Source of the DNA: Pythium myriotylum
Taxonomy: Eukaryota > Oomycota > Peronosporomycetes > Pythiales > Pythiaceae
Direction: 5' to 3'
NCBI GenBank assembly: GCA_023091665.1
Contig: JALJCQ010000030.1
Span: 3,164,501-3,228,500 of the forward strand
DNA: 64,000 nucleotides
Both the position numbers and the translations under genes were made by a program. Below the pieces are notes generated by a model. It had not been told where the DNA came from and did no database searches. It worked only from the letters and a program-made list of their open reading frames with translations. This document shows, in pieces, positions 55,113-64,000 of the stretch; position 1 is the stretch's first letter; every line of letters starts with the position of its first letter.

Positions 55113-58007
55113 CTACTCAACGATAACACTGGTCCGATACAATATTTTCGCATTAATGAAGTATCGCTTCGTGCTTCTGGCATTGCATTCGTAGTCCTTA
55201 CAGCACTCCTTCGTATGTTTATTTCCACAATGCGTGCAGATTTTCATTTCGACATACTTGATTTTACTATGAGCGCGCTCGATCTCTTGTGGCTTTAACT
55301 GTTCCTTAGGTAGTTTATCCAGTCCGAACTTCTCTTGCATCCAAACGAGCAAGTGTCTCCGCATTTCAGATCTTGATATTTCTGCCCCTTCTTCATATGC
55401 TACGTTTCCCATAGCAAATCCGTAGCTGTTATTAGCAGTCTCGCGAAACTCATTGCTTCTATCAATGAACGACTGGGGAGCAAATGCTGTCACCTTCTTG
55501 CTTGCGTATTTGTCTTTGAATTCGATATACTTTGAACGGCATCGATGCAAGAACGTTGCGAACTCTTGATCTTTGATTTTCTGCTCAAGTTCCACATCTA
55601 CTTCGTCATCAGGGACTTGCTTGCCAAATTCAACAATCATCAGACGACGAACGATTTCACCAGCTTCGTCTTTGTAGTTCGGCATATGATTCGAGTTGAT
55701 TAGAGTTGGAATATTCCAATCTAGCACTTCAATTGAGCCTTTCCCTTTGACGGGGCACGAAATCGAACCGCGAGTCATCATTGATAAGAAATCTGATCGT
55801 GGAAGTGTCTTAGCGATGTTATGAGGCATGTCGTCGCAGCAAACGATTTGCTTCGTGGCAAATTCACTCAGGCCAAGTTTTTCTTGCACTGAGTTACTTA
55901 GAAGTCCAATCTGATCTTGACCAAATGCAAATTTTATGAGATTGGCCAAAAGACTTTTACCTGATCCTCCCTGTCCATGAATCATTAGCATGAAGTCAAA
56001 CTTGTCATCCAAAACTGTTAGACATCGACCAATGAGGAAGTAAATGAATTCGCGGTCCTCTTCTTCCGTGAATTGAAAAGAAAAGTACTTATCAAATAGC
56101 GGCGTCTCAGTGATTTCGAATTTCTGATTGATGTATTTACGAACCTGAATTCCCTTTGGGACATCTGTTGCATTTATAAATTTAGCGGTTGATAAGTCAT
56201 AAACGCCGTTGCTGAAACCAATATAGTTATGATCTAATGCCATGAATGCAAACCCTGGATGGACTGTATATTTAATGAAATGGAGCAATTCGTCAGATTC
56301 TTTCTTCGACGACAATTGATATGATTCGTCATTTGCCAAGATATCGTTGAGAAATAGCTTTGGATCACTATACTTGTAGGTGTAATAATAATCCATCTTG
56401 CGTTCATAAATTGCCCCTGAGCCATATGAGCGTCTGTATTTATCGCCAACGATTTTGATCAACTTCAACTTTAGCCGCTGAGCTTCAGTAAGCTTGCGTT
56501 CTGCTTGGGGTTTAGCTGTTTCCTTTGCGATAGCAGCGAAGGATTCAATGTCTTCTGGTGCGAACGCATCCTCATCAACTGAGATCTCAGTTTTCCCGCG
56601 TCCATACCAGCGAATCGCCTTTGTTTCCATTGGAGCATGAGTACATTTCCACCAAGCAGATTGCTTTTCTTCATTAAAGATTAGAAGCATCGTATCATCC
56701 GATTCGTGAATCCGGTCACAAACAGAGCAATGCGATGAGCCAGTACGTTTGACATAAACGAAGTTACCTTTTGGAGACCGTCCATAAACATCAAATTTTG
56801 ATGGATCGTAATCTGGGATCTTGCTAATCTTCTGAATCGCTTTGTCAATGAACTCATTACTCGACTCGGCGAAGATTTCTTGCGGCTTATCAACTGACTT
56901 GATTTCCAAATCATTGGTCAAATCGTGATCAGTGTATGCCATATCAGCAGCAGTATCCAACAAGAATGGCGTGTTGAAGGTAGAGTTAAATGGTTTGATT
57001 ACTTGATTTACATTCCCTCGTTTGTTTCCTCCTGGAAGTGAAAGCGATCCATTGCTGCGATATGGCTGAAGATCAATACACGATTTTAAAAACTCGATGT
57101 AAGACTCTCCAACATCGCTGATTTGTGTGAAAGACTCCCTCAGCATGTATTTGACAATAGCCTTACACTCCGCAACAGTAAATCCGATGTTGGTAACAAT
57201 ATGCGTGGATAATTTGACGCCACCGTCCATTTTACGCGATCGATTCGTCACAAGAAAGTCAAGGCCGTCTTCGTAGATAGCAAAATTGCAATCGATATAT
57301 TCAAGTGCGTGCTTAAACGTGGCCATATAATCAGTAGCCATCTGAAGAACCAATTCATCAGTCGTCATCTCATATGCATTGAATTCCGCATCGGTGAGCT
57401 TTTGATCGCAATCGATAAAGAACTTGATTTTGCGATTGCCAATGAATACTTCATGACACTCATGTTTCAACTGCTCATGAGCAAATTTAACAAATGCAGA
57501 TCTATCAACATGGTTGTATAGCCAAACGAAGCGACGATTCTTTCCTTTACCATCAACGACCTGCAACACATGCGCATCCTTCACATCATAGAGATATTCT
57601 TTACCTTCTCCATATAGTGAGTAGCTTACATTACCAGCGCCACTAGCGTGCTTCTTAATCCAGTGTTCGTATTGCCGCCCGCGATGAACATAGTTGTATT
57701 CATACTCAAGATTTCGATCGACAACTGGCTTGACAACCGCTCCAGCAACTGAATTCACAAGTGGTTTGACAGCTGCTTCAACAACGTTCTCAACAACTGA
57801 TTCGGCGAAGGCATCAACAACTGACTCTACAACTGGTTCAACGGCGGTTTCAACAACTTGTTCGACAATCGGCTTGACGACTGTTTCAGGAACTGATTCT
57901 ACAACGGGCTTAACAACCGCAGTATATTTACTCACGTGACCACGATGGTTCCAGCAGCAAGGTGTAGCCTTGTAGCATTTACGGGTACAGTTTTCGACAG
58001 AGCACAT
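55113..58007 (-). CDS. D5-like AEP primase / SF3 helicase (right arm copy, C-terminus altered)
   Basis: 964 residues. Identical to the left copy up to ...KRYFINAKIL, then eight different residues from the unique centre (YRTSVIVE) before the stop. All primase and helicase motifs are intact: FFIDCD, KLSTHI, HGQGGSGKS, CCDDMPHN, PTLINSNHMP. It is transcribed towards the CRN-type gene, convergent with it. Two different, equally arbitrary tails show that the junction cut inside or at the end of the original gene. The catalytic parts could still work. Confidence 0.9.
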   Translation of the reverse strand: MCSVENCTRKCYKATPCCWNHRGHVSKYTAVVKPVVESVPETVVKPIVEQVVETAVEPVVESVVDAFAESVVENVVEAAVKPLVNSVAGAVVKPVVDRNLEYEYNYVHRGRQYEHWIKKHASGAGNVSYSLYGEGKEYLYDVKDAHVLQVVDGKGKNRRFVWLYNHVDRSAFVKFAHEQLKHECHEVFIGNRKIKFFIDCDQKLTDAEFNAYEMTTDELVLQMATDYMATFKHALEYIDCNFAIYEDGLDFLVTNRSRKMDGGVKLSTHIVTNIGFTVAECKAIVKYMLRESFTQISDVGESYIEFLKSCIDLQPYRSNGSLSLPGGNKRGNVNQVIKPFNSTFNTPFLLDTAADMAYTDHDLTNDLEIKSVDKPQEIFAESSNEFIDKAIQKISKIPDYDPSKFDVYGRSPKGNFVYVKRTGSSHCSVCDRIHESDDTMLLIFNEEKQSAWWKCTHAPMETKAIRWYGRGKTEISVDEDAFAPEDIESFAAIAKETAKPQAERKLTEAQRLKLKLIKIVGDKYRRSYGSGAIYERKMDYYYTYKYSDPKLFLNDILANDESYQLSSKKESDELLHFIKYTVHPGFAFMALDHNYIGFSNGVYDLSTAKFINATDVPKGIQVRKYINQKFEITETPLFDKYFSFQFTEEEDREFIYFLIGRCLTVLDDKFDFMLMIHGQGGSGKSLLANLIKFAFGQDQIGLLSNSVQEKLGLSEFATKQIVCCDDMPHNIAKTLPRSDFLSMMTRGSISCPVKGKGSIEVLDWNIPTLINSNHMPNYKDEAGEIVRRLMIVEFGKQVPDDEVDVELEQKIKDQEFATFLHRCRSKYIEFKDKYASKKVTAFAPQSFIDRSNEFRETANNSYGFAMGNVAYEEGAEISRSEMRRHLLVWMQEKFGLDKLPKEQLKPQEIERAHSKIKYVEMKICTHCGNKHTKECCKDYECNARSTKRYFINAKILYRTSVIVE

Positions 58008-58121
58008 TTCCAAAATTTAATTTTCAATATGTTGATATTTCTTATATTCTAATAAACAAACATCAGAATAGAAAATTTTCTCAGACCTGACGATTGTTCT
58101 CGAAAAAAAACTATTCGAGTT

Positions 58122-58325
58122 TCACGATCTAATCTCTACTCGGGCTTTCTCGGCCCGCTTGCGCGCTCTATACGCTTCTCGATATTGAGAAATCTTGTCC
58201 TTGTTTTTTTCATTGTATTCTTTCTGCTTGGCCAACTTAGCCTCTCGATTCTTCTGATAGTAGCGTTTTTGTGCTTCAAGCATCGGCTCTCTATGGATTT
58301 GATAATGATCACTGGAGTAAGTCAT
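58122..58325 (-). CDS. Small basic coiled-coil protein (right arm copy)
   Basis: 67 residues, identical to the left-arm copy at 48656-48859. Charged helix of YYQKNREAKLAKQKEY type; TATAAGAA motif directly before the ATG. Confidence 0.65.
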   Translation of the reverse strand: MTYSSDHYQIHREPMLEAQKRYYQKNREAKLAKQKEYNEKNKDKISQYREAYRARKRAEKARVEIRS

Positions 58326-59192
58326 TTCTTATATATATTGCTATATACTTACTATAGTTAAACATCGGAATAGAAATTTCTTATGTCCCTTGAACGTAAC
58401 AAATTGCGTCCCTTTGATTGAATCAATAACTATTTGATTGAAAACAGATGATTTCATTAAAGCGTTGTATAATATCTTTGTCCCCAGGAAAAAAGATTGT
58501 CGTCCCTGGGTAGATTTATTACGTTTCGCTACATGAGAAGCAACCGCAACGACGATTCCCCCGCGTTTCGTGTTGTGACGGTTTGTCCCAACAAAAAGGG
58601 AAGTTGTAGCTCCACTATTAGAAAAAGATGATAGATGATGATGGATCATTGACCGAAATATTTCTATAGACAAGTATAATTTTTGTAGGGTCATTGGTCC
58701 AGAGAATATAAAGGTACTATAAGACTAACGAGAAGACCTCTAACCTGCATAATCAATAAACCTTTTGTCCCAGCAACATCAAGGGACAAGCAGGTCCAAT
58801 GAATTTTACTAGGGCCATAACGATTTAGATGTCTATCAATACTCTCAGTATGTAAATTAGCGAAGTAACATCTCGCGGATGCCACTATTGATTGATGTTT
58901 CTTATAGATTGATTGATTAACGTTTTTTATAGTCAATTGGTTGATGTTTCTTATAGATGATTGAAGGGCCATATCGATATCGATGTCGATTAATACTCTC
59001 GGTATGTAAATTAGCAAAGTATCACTCGCAGATGCCACTATTTGATGATATTTCTTATATATTAGCTATGTCTTATCAACTTCATAGCGACATTGATCTA
59101 TCAACATCTCGCGTTTGTGAGCTAACTCGCGCTAGTAGTTTCTATTATTTAATTTATTTCATAGAGGTATCGGTCTATAGGTATAGGCTAAA
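58326..59192. other. Right-arm divergent intergenic region
   Basis: Mirror image of 47789-48655: repeat unit B, TATAAGAAAYATCA motifs and GGGAC words. No gene supported. Confidence 0.5.
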
Positions 59193-59519
59193 ATGGACAC
59201 ACTTACAGTAAATTTTGGAAAGTACCGAGGCAAACAAATTGCTGAGATCTGGGAAGTTGATCAACAATACGCGAAGTGGCTGTACCCACAAGAAATTCTG
59301 ATTGGTGAGTACCCCGCAATCAAGAAGTTCCTAGATGAAAAGCTCCGTGGGTCTGACCTTTCGTTTGTGATGACATGGGGAAAATACAAAGGTAAGACGA
59401 TAAAGTGGATTTACGATAAGGATAAAGGTTACATTGCTTGGCTAATCAAGAATGAGTTCGTTAATTCGAACTGCCCAAGATTGAAGAAGGAGTTAGATCA
59501 ACTAACGAAAGATGAGTGA
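59193..59519 (+). CDS. Tandem FGKYKGK-domain protein (right arm copy)
   Basis: 108 residues, identical to the left-arm copy at 47462-47788. Two domains with FGKYRGKQI and WGKYKGKTI; DNA-metabolism role inferred from relatives in viruses and phages. Confidence 0.75.
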   Translation: MDTLTVNFGKYRGKQIAEIWEVDQQYAKWLYPQEILIGEYPAIKKFLDEKLRGSDLSFVMTWGKYKGKTIKWIYDKDKGYIAWLIKNEFVNSNCPRLKKELDQLTKDE

Positions 59520-60756
59520 ATTCAGATCGCAAAAGAAACACTGGATCGATCTGTCTTTGCAGTTGTTAGCATGTTCTTGTCATGTTTTCCTTATGAATCC
59601 CTTGTGGATTCCTTATGGATTTCTTCTGAATTCCTTATGTTTTTTGTGCCAGTGCATACTAGAAAGCTGTGGTGTCACTCGACCCAGGCAGATTTGATCG
59701 CTTGTCTGTCTAATGAATCCGCGAGTGCATCCTTTGATTGAATCAATAACCATTTAATTGGAAACTTATGATTCCGTTGAAGGAGTGCTTAATATCTTTG
59801 TCCCCAGGAAAACAAGATTGTCGTCCCTGGCAAAATTATATCGATTCATTACACCAGAAACGATCATAATGCGAATTCATAGTGATTTAACATATTTCAG
59901 TTTGTCCCAGGAAAAAGTGAAGTTGTAGCTCCACTATTAGAAAAAGATGATAGATGATGATAGATCATTGACCGAAATATTTCTATAGACAAGTATAATT
60001 TTCGTAGGGACAGAGGTCCAAAGAATATAAAGGTACTTTAAGACTAACGAGAAGACCTCTAACCTGCATAATTAATTTACCTTTTGGACCTGGATGTTGC
60101 TGGGACAAGCAGGGACAATGGATCTAACCAGGGCCATAACGATTTTGATGTCTATCAATTGTCTCGGTATCGAAAACAATAGAGCAACGTCGCGGCATTT
60201 GCTTGATGTTTCTTATAGATTGATCGCATAAACAGTGATTGGCTGATGTTTCTTATAGATTGATTGGTTGATATTTCTTATAGATTGATTCATTGATGTT
60301 TCTTATAGATTTATTGATTAATTATTACCAGGGGCAGAACGATTTTAACACCTATGAATTGTCTCGGTGTCGATATCAATAAAGCAACATCGCTGATGTC
60401 ATACCGGTATTTTATTTTTGGTCGGTATATACTGATATTAATTGCTTAGGATCAGAAATGGTTGGTTCGTATTCTAAGGTGGTCCTTAACGATTTGGCCA
60501 TTAAACATGGTGTTTCATTATTGTGTATGTCGGTGGGATTCCCTACGATCGACATATCAAGTCTCACAGGGATGCCGCAAATAGGCGTCTATCAGTATCG
60601 GAAAACACTGTTTGCGTCGTCTGTGATACCAATGACGTCGATTGCACCATCGATTTATGGGGGATATTAGTTTTGTTAAGATATTGTTTGCTTGCTCTGA
60701 TCCACATCCACCACGGCGTGTGGAAGCGAGTGCATCTTCTCATTCACGCACTGATC
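59520..60756. other. Right-arm non-coding region (repeat unit A)
   Basis: Mirror image of 46225-47461, with TATAAGAAAYATCA motifs, GGGAC words and unit A. The 70-codon frame at 60458-60670 is not supported as a gene. Confidence 0.5.
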
Positions 60757-61209
60757 ATGGCGCCCGTACCCAAGAAGCAACAGCCCTTCAAGAAGAGTAA
60801 GTCGAAGAAGAGCGCGAGCAAGGCTCGATTGAAGACACGAGCGGGAAAATGCACCCATTGGATTCAAAGCGAGGATAGAACTTGCCGAAATCCACTCAAT
60901 CCAGCCAACAAGAAGTACTGCACTGCTCACTTGGACGAATTGGCCCGACGAGTGACGATGAAGCTCTCGTCGCTTGAAGCCACTGCGCTGACTCTATTTC
61001 GCAAGTACGATCTAACCGAAGCCATCTATGACGAGACCAGTCGCCTCGTTGAATCGGTTCTACATGATGCTGCGGTGAGTCGTCATCCATCAATTGCGGA
61101 AGTCAAAGCGTGGGAGGCAAGCCAGGCATTCCGGCCAGTGATGGACAAGCTGACTAAGTCGATGGAGAAATTGAACACGCATAATCGAGGAGATGTAATC
61201 ATTGAATGA
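60757..61209 (+). CDS. Basic zinc-binding protein (right arm copy)
   Basis: 150 residues, identical to the left-arm copy at 45772-46224. Lys-rich N-terminus, then CTHW...C...YCTAH cluster. Ends 136 bp before the outer end of the arm. Confidence 0.7.
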   Translation: MAPVPKKQQPFKKSKSKKSASKARLKTRAGKCTHWIQSEDRTCRNPLNPANKKYCTAHLDELARRVTMKLSSLEATALTLFRKYDLTEAIYDETSRLVESVLHDAAVSRHPSIAEVKAWEASQAFRPVMDKLTKSMEKLNTHNRGDVIIE

Positions 61210-61345
61210 GATAATCTGGTTTATCTTCCTCTTAGCGTACGCCAGCGGACGAGTGTGTCGTTTATGTGTGCTTCGTCCGCTCAACCAGTGCATAAAATGG
61301 CATCGAGAGTACCCCTAACCACCCTCAGAGACAGCGATTATGTAC

Positions 61346-61663
61346 TGTACCATACACGTCCATTGGCGGCAACTGCGTGAACGTTTTCTTCCTTGCTCAC
61401 TGATCAAGGGAGAAGAGTGCTGTCACAGAAAAGGAATGCCCTGGACGGCCAGCTCACCCAGAATCCCTTGATACACTGAATTCGTGCCATGATATACAAA
61501 AGAGCAGCTTCCTCCTGGGCGGGTACACCATGGCTTCAGCGCTACTATGAAAAAAAAATCTGATCACCAAGATATTCTCATGAGATTCTGAGCCCATCAG
61601 AAATGAGAATACCCGGATGAACGGACCTCCTCAGAGGCTCCATCGAGGTCACCACCAGCGAGG
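61346..61663. other. Right flank of the element
   Basis: Single-copy sequence between the arm end and the Spp2-like gene. No relation to the left flank was found, apart from a short GTACxxTAC-type similarity right at the junction. It should include the promoter of the next gene. Confidence 0.5.
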
Positions 61664-62911
61664 ATGAAGCTCGGGTTCGCGCTCAAGAAGACCAAGAAGA
61701 GCGCGCTCCCGGAGGCCGCGGGCGTCGCGAGCGCGTTCGACGCTGCGCCGGCGAAGAAAGCGGACGCCGTGGAGCGCGTGTACGTGACGGATTTCGATCC
61801 GGCGGCCGTGGCGCCGTCGAGCGAGGACGGCAAGAAGAGCTCGACGCTTGTCATCCCGCTGCTCAAGACCAACGAGTGGAAGGCGCAGGCGCTCGCGGCA
61901 GACATCGAAGGAGAAGCCAGCGAGGCGCAAGTGAAGGCCGAGGGCGAGACCACGGCCGAGGAGTCGCCCGACGCCGCGCTGACCGAGGACGAGATCGCGG
62001 CGCGCCAGCTGCTCGCCGAGGCCAAGGCGCTGCAGAACGGAGATGGCAGCGAGAACGCGAGGAAAGCAAACTCGTCGCTCGTGATCCCGATCAAGAATCG
62101 CGGGGACGAAGACGAAGCGGTCGCTGAGAAGCGCGCCAAGTTGTTCAATCTGGACGCCGACAAGAAGAACGCGAACGGACCCACGAGCGTGCCGATTCTC
62201 CAGCAGAACGCGGTGCCGGGGCTGGATGAGCTCGCGGACGTGACAGAAAAGTACAGGCATGACGTGTCGTTGCGGCCTGATGAGCTTGATGTCCACAGCG
62301 AGGTATACGAATCGGTTCCAGTCGAAGACTTCGGCGCGGCGATGCTGCGAGGCATGGGTTGGAAAGGCACGGTGGACAAAGATGACGATGCAGACGACCC
62401 GAAGCCACGCCAAAAATTGCTTGGGCTGGGTGCGACCGCTAAGCCCAAGCTGCCTAGTGACACGGGGAAAAACGGCCACGGAAGTCGGAGTCGGCGAAAC
62501 GACGACAAGCCACGTAGCAACGGGCTGAATCAACGAGACGATGGCAGCAAACGGGACAACGGCAACTCGTCGTCTTCTGCAGATAAGCAAGACAAACGCC
62601 GACACGACGAAAGACGCGAGGGTCGTGCACGTGATAAGGAGTCGTCGCGAGCGAGAAGCCGTAGCCGCGATCGCGAGCGATCTCATAGATCCAACCGAAA
62701 CGATGACAGTCGCCGGAAAGACCGTGACCGGGAGCGAGCACGAGAGAAAGATCGAAGCAAGAGCCGTGAACGCGATCGCAAAACTGAGCGGGACCGCCGA
62801 GATGATCGAGGGCGGGATCGAGACCGCAGAGATGACAGGGACAGGGAAAACCGGAAGCGCAGCCGCAGTCGAGACCGTTCAAGCGATCGCAAGAAAAGCA
62901 GCCGACGATAG
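61664..62911 (+). CDS. Spp2/GPKOW-type G-patch splicing factor with RS tail
   Basis: 415 residues, single exon. Spp2 (yeast) and GPKOW/MOS2 activate the DEAH helicase Prp2/DHX16 in the spliceosome through a G-patch. The family mark VPVEDFGAAMLRGMGWKG is at about residues 223-240, with LGLGA completing the G-patch. The N-terminus begins MKLGFALKKTKK, also usual in this family. No KOW domain is seen, as in Spp2. The last 150 residues are an Arg/Asp/Ser-rich RS-like tail (RSRSRDRERSHRSN) typical of nuclear splicing proteins. No intron. It is the first host gene after the palindrome. Confidence 0.85.
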   Translation: MKLGFALKKTKKSALPEAAGVASAFDAAPAKKADAVERVYVTDFDPAAVAPSSEDGKKSSTLVIPLLKTNEWKAQALAADIEGEASEAQVKAEGETTAEESPDAALTEDEIAARQLLAEAKALQNGDGSENARKANSSLVIPIKNRGDEDEAVAEKRAKLFNLDADKKNANGPTSVPILQQNAVPGLDELADVTEKYRHDVSLRPDELDVHSEVYESVPVEDFGAAMLRGMGWKGTVDKDDDADDPKPRQKLLGLGATAKPKLPSDTGKNGHGSRSRRNDDKPRSNGLNQRDDGSKRDNGNSSSSADKQDKRRHDERREGRARDKESSRARSRSRDRERSHRSNRNDDSRRKDRDRERAREKDRSKSRERDRKTERDRRDDRGRDRDRRDDRDRENRKRSRSRDRSSDRKKSSRR

Positions 62912-63010
62912 ATAACTTGTTCATACCCCTCACAGAGATAAAGCAAGGCAAAAACAGTTCAGTACACACACATGACGCCAAAGTGGCGTCCCATTGAGAT
63001 ATTACTACTT

Positions 63011-63705
63011 TTAACTCGTGTCTGATGCAGCAGTGATCAATGACGTGTCGAGTTTGATCGGGAGCGGAGGGATCGTATTGCAGACATCACTTATCCTGGC
63101 CAAGCAAAACCGCGACTATCAGCTTCGCCAAGGTCAGTTCAAATGGAGCGTAATGTACGTACGCCGATGAAAGGGTGAGACAATTGTCGCGGAATCTTAT
63201 CATCACAGCTCTATTTTCACTTGATTTCCCGTTCAGTAAGTTGTTGCGAATAGTGTTAAGCGCGTGGACGTTGTCTTGGAACAGTGCATTGAGTTGATTT
63301 TCGTCGAGAGGCTGCTGGTTGGCCATACTGAGCAGCTACAGTTCCATGCACTTGCGGTCAACGGCCAAACGCCACACAGTGTCTATCCGATCTACCTACT
63401 TCAGCCGTGTGGTCGATTCGCATTCGCTTTGCGCTGTATAGCTCGCGACCTTCTGCCTCGGAGCTATCAAGTGTAATGGCTCTAACTTTGAACGCCACAT
63501 CCCGCACGCATTTGCCTGGGATATTCGCCGCAATCTTGATGTATCGCGTGACGTTGTCGTACGACTCGGCCGGGTAATCTGCGAGCCCTTGGTGGAGTAG
63601 TTGGAGTTCATGGGACGACCATACGGCATGGGCTGTCGAATACAAGACGTTGGGTGATGGTGTATCATTGTGGTCGGCACCTGGCGACGGCAGCGGCGTG
63701 TTCAT
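63011..63705 (-). CDS. SANT/Myb-like and DUF3755-like protein
   Basis: Exons 63705-63400, 63335-63163 and 63095-63011 join to 187 residues; introns 64 and 67 bp. The N-terminal part has a SANT/Myb-like helix set: VWSSHELQLLHQGLADYP then RYIKIAANIPGKCVRDVAFK. The C-terminal part (ENQLNALFQDNVHALNTI, FRDNCLTLSSAISDVCN, TIPPLPIK) matches the plant DUF3755 pattern, including its terminal PPLP. The third exon is needed for that end, which supports the splice model. Probably nuclear, perhaps a transcription or chromatin factor. The function is not established. Confidence 0.72.
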
Positions 63706-64000
63706 GGCCGTCCCTGTAGACTGGTGCGTGATTGGGAAACACTGAACAACCGTCCCGTCGCCTCGACCGAGACGGACAAGTCTTGATCCAATGAGAGTGC
63801 GAGGCACGCTGAAAAAGCGACGCTCACGTACTGAGTTACAGCTCTGTGAGCGCCTTCAATGTCCCACAGAGCAACGAGGTCGTGGAGTCCTGGCTGCCGG
63901 AGCCGTTGCTCGCGTCGTTTCGAGTCCTATCTAAACATCAAATATATGAACTACAGAATCTAAGGATATCTATTGGACAACACCTTACCAAATCCCTATT
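63706..64000. other. Upstream region of the SANT-like gene at the window end
   Basis: About 295 bp to the window edge. The open frame continues 5' of the chosen ATG but without conserved content. No other gene is seen. Confidence 0.4.

Larger units (their letters stand above)
51843..55138 (+). other. Unique centre of the palindrome
   Basis: 3296 bp not shared by the arms. It contains the CRN-type gene, short leaders and tails, and 28-bp imperfect inverted repeats near both ends. Base composition looks less AT-rich than the arms and closer to host genes. The 524 bp after the CRN stop (54615-55138) show no supported gene. Confidence 0.75.
45636..61345. mobile_element. 15.7-kb palindromic virus-like element carrying a CRN-type gene
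   Basis: Two 6207-bp inverted arms (45636-51842, 55139-61345) flank a 3296-bp unique centre. All arm coordinates pair to the sum 106981, and the four gene pairs are protein-identical up to the inner junction. The arms look AT-rich beside host genes. The replication-type genes (AEP primase fused to SF3 helicase, FGKYKGK protein, basic coiled-coil protein) resemble those of large eukaryotic DNA viruses and related elements. The outer ends are GTACATAATCGC. Because GTAC is its own complement, a 4-bp target duplication would be hidden in the repeat. No other target duplication is visible. No integrase, transposase, polymerase B, packaging ATPase or capsid gene is seen, so this copy is probably partial and non-autonomous. 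An assembly artefact must also be excluded. Confidence 0.8.
55139..61345 (-). repeat. Right arm of the 6.2-kb inverted repeat
   Basis: Reverse complement of 45636-51842 with no difference found in the parts compared. Outer end ...CAGCGATTATGTAC at 61345; beyond it the flanks differ. All motifs and spacer repeats of the left arm recur in mirror image, including the divergent region at 58326-59192 and the motif-rich region at 59520-60756. Confidence 0.92.

Noticed and set aside
45636..61345. Classical DNA transposon or Polinton with 6.2-kb terminal repeats
   Set aside because: No transposase, integrase or polymerase gene, and no visible target duplication apart from an ambiguous GTAC.

Overview
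This is eukaryotic nuclear DNA. It most likely comes from a zoosporic oomycete: a Crinkler (CRN)-type gene, a kinesin-2 and a dynein heavy chain, GC-rich intron-poor genes, and introns mostly of 45-120 bp with ordinary GT-AG ends. The species cannot be named from the sequence alone. Several start codons and all splice junctions below were worked out by hand from reading frame, GT/AG sites and family conservation. The inferred multi-exon models all close in frame.

Layout. 1-8.5 kb: the end of an alpha-kinase gene, a serine carboxypeptidase, a kinesin-2 motor, a 1.8-kb non-coding stretch very rich in GTCCAG/CTGGAC, and an ankyrin-repeat protein. 8.7-14.8 kb: two head-to-head genes sharing repeated GW/DYF modules. 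One of them carries a PWWP-like domain and a complete Cdc6 AAA+ module, and their shared promoter has E2F-like sites. 14.8-19.4 kb: a five-exon gene for a 107-residue protein and two alpha-carbonic anhydrases with identical intron positions. 20.4-44.9 kb: four genes on the minus strand, namely a 12-exon, about 5606-residue divergent dynein heavy chain with degraded ATPase motifs, a leucine-rich-repeat protein, an EF-hand membrane protein and an NADPH oxidase.

45.6-61.3 kb is the most unusual part: a palindrome of two 6207-bp arms (45636-51842 and 55139-61345) around a 3296-bp unique centre. I found no difference between the arms wherever I compared them. The arms are AT-rich and virus-like. 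Each carries an AEP-primase/SF3-helicase of the D5 type, a double FGKYKGK-domain protein, a short basic coiled-coil protein and a basic zinc-binding protein. Each also holds a diverged internal direct repeat and many copies of a TATAAGAAAYATCA motif. The centre carries one CRN-type gene (ubiquitin-like header, P-loop NTPase, possible nuclease domain). Both primase genes run inwards and lose a shared C-terminus exactly at the inner junctions. No integrase, DNA polymerase or capsid gene is seen. The unit therefore looks like a replication module of a large DNA virus or virus-like element caught as an inverted duplication around an effector-type gene.

61.6-64 kb returns to host genes: an Spp2/GPKOW-type splicing factor and a SANT-like plus DUF3755-like protein.
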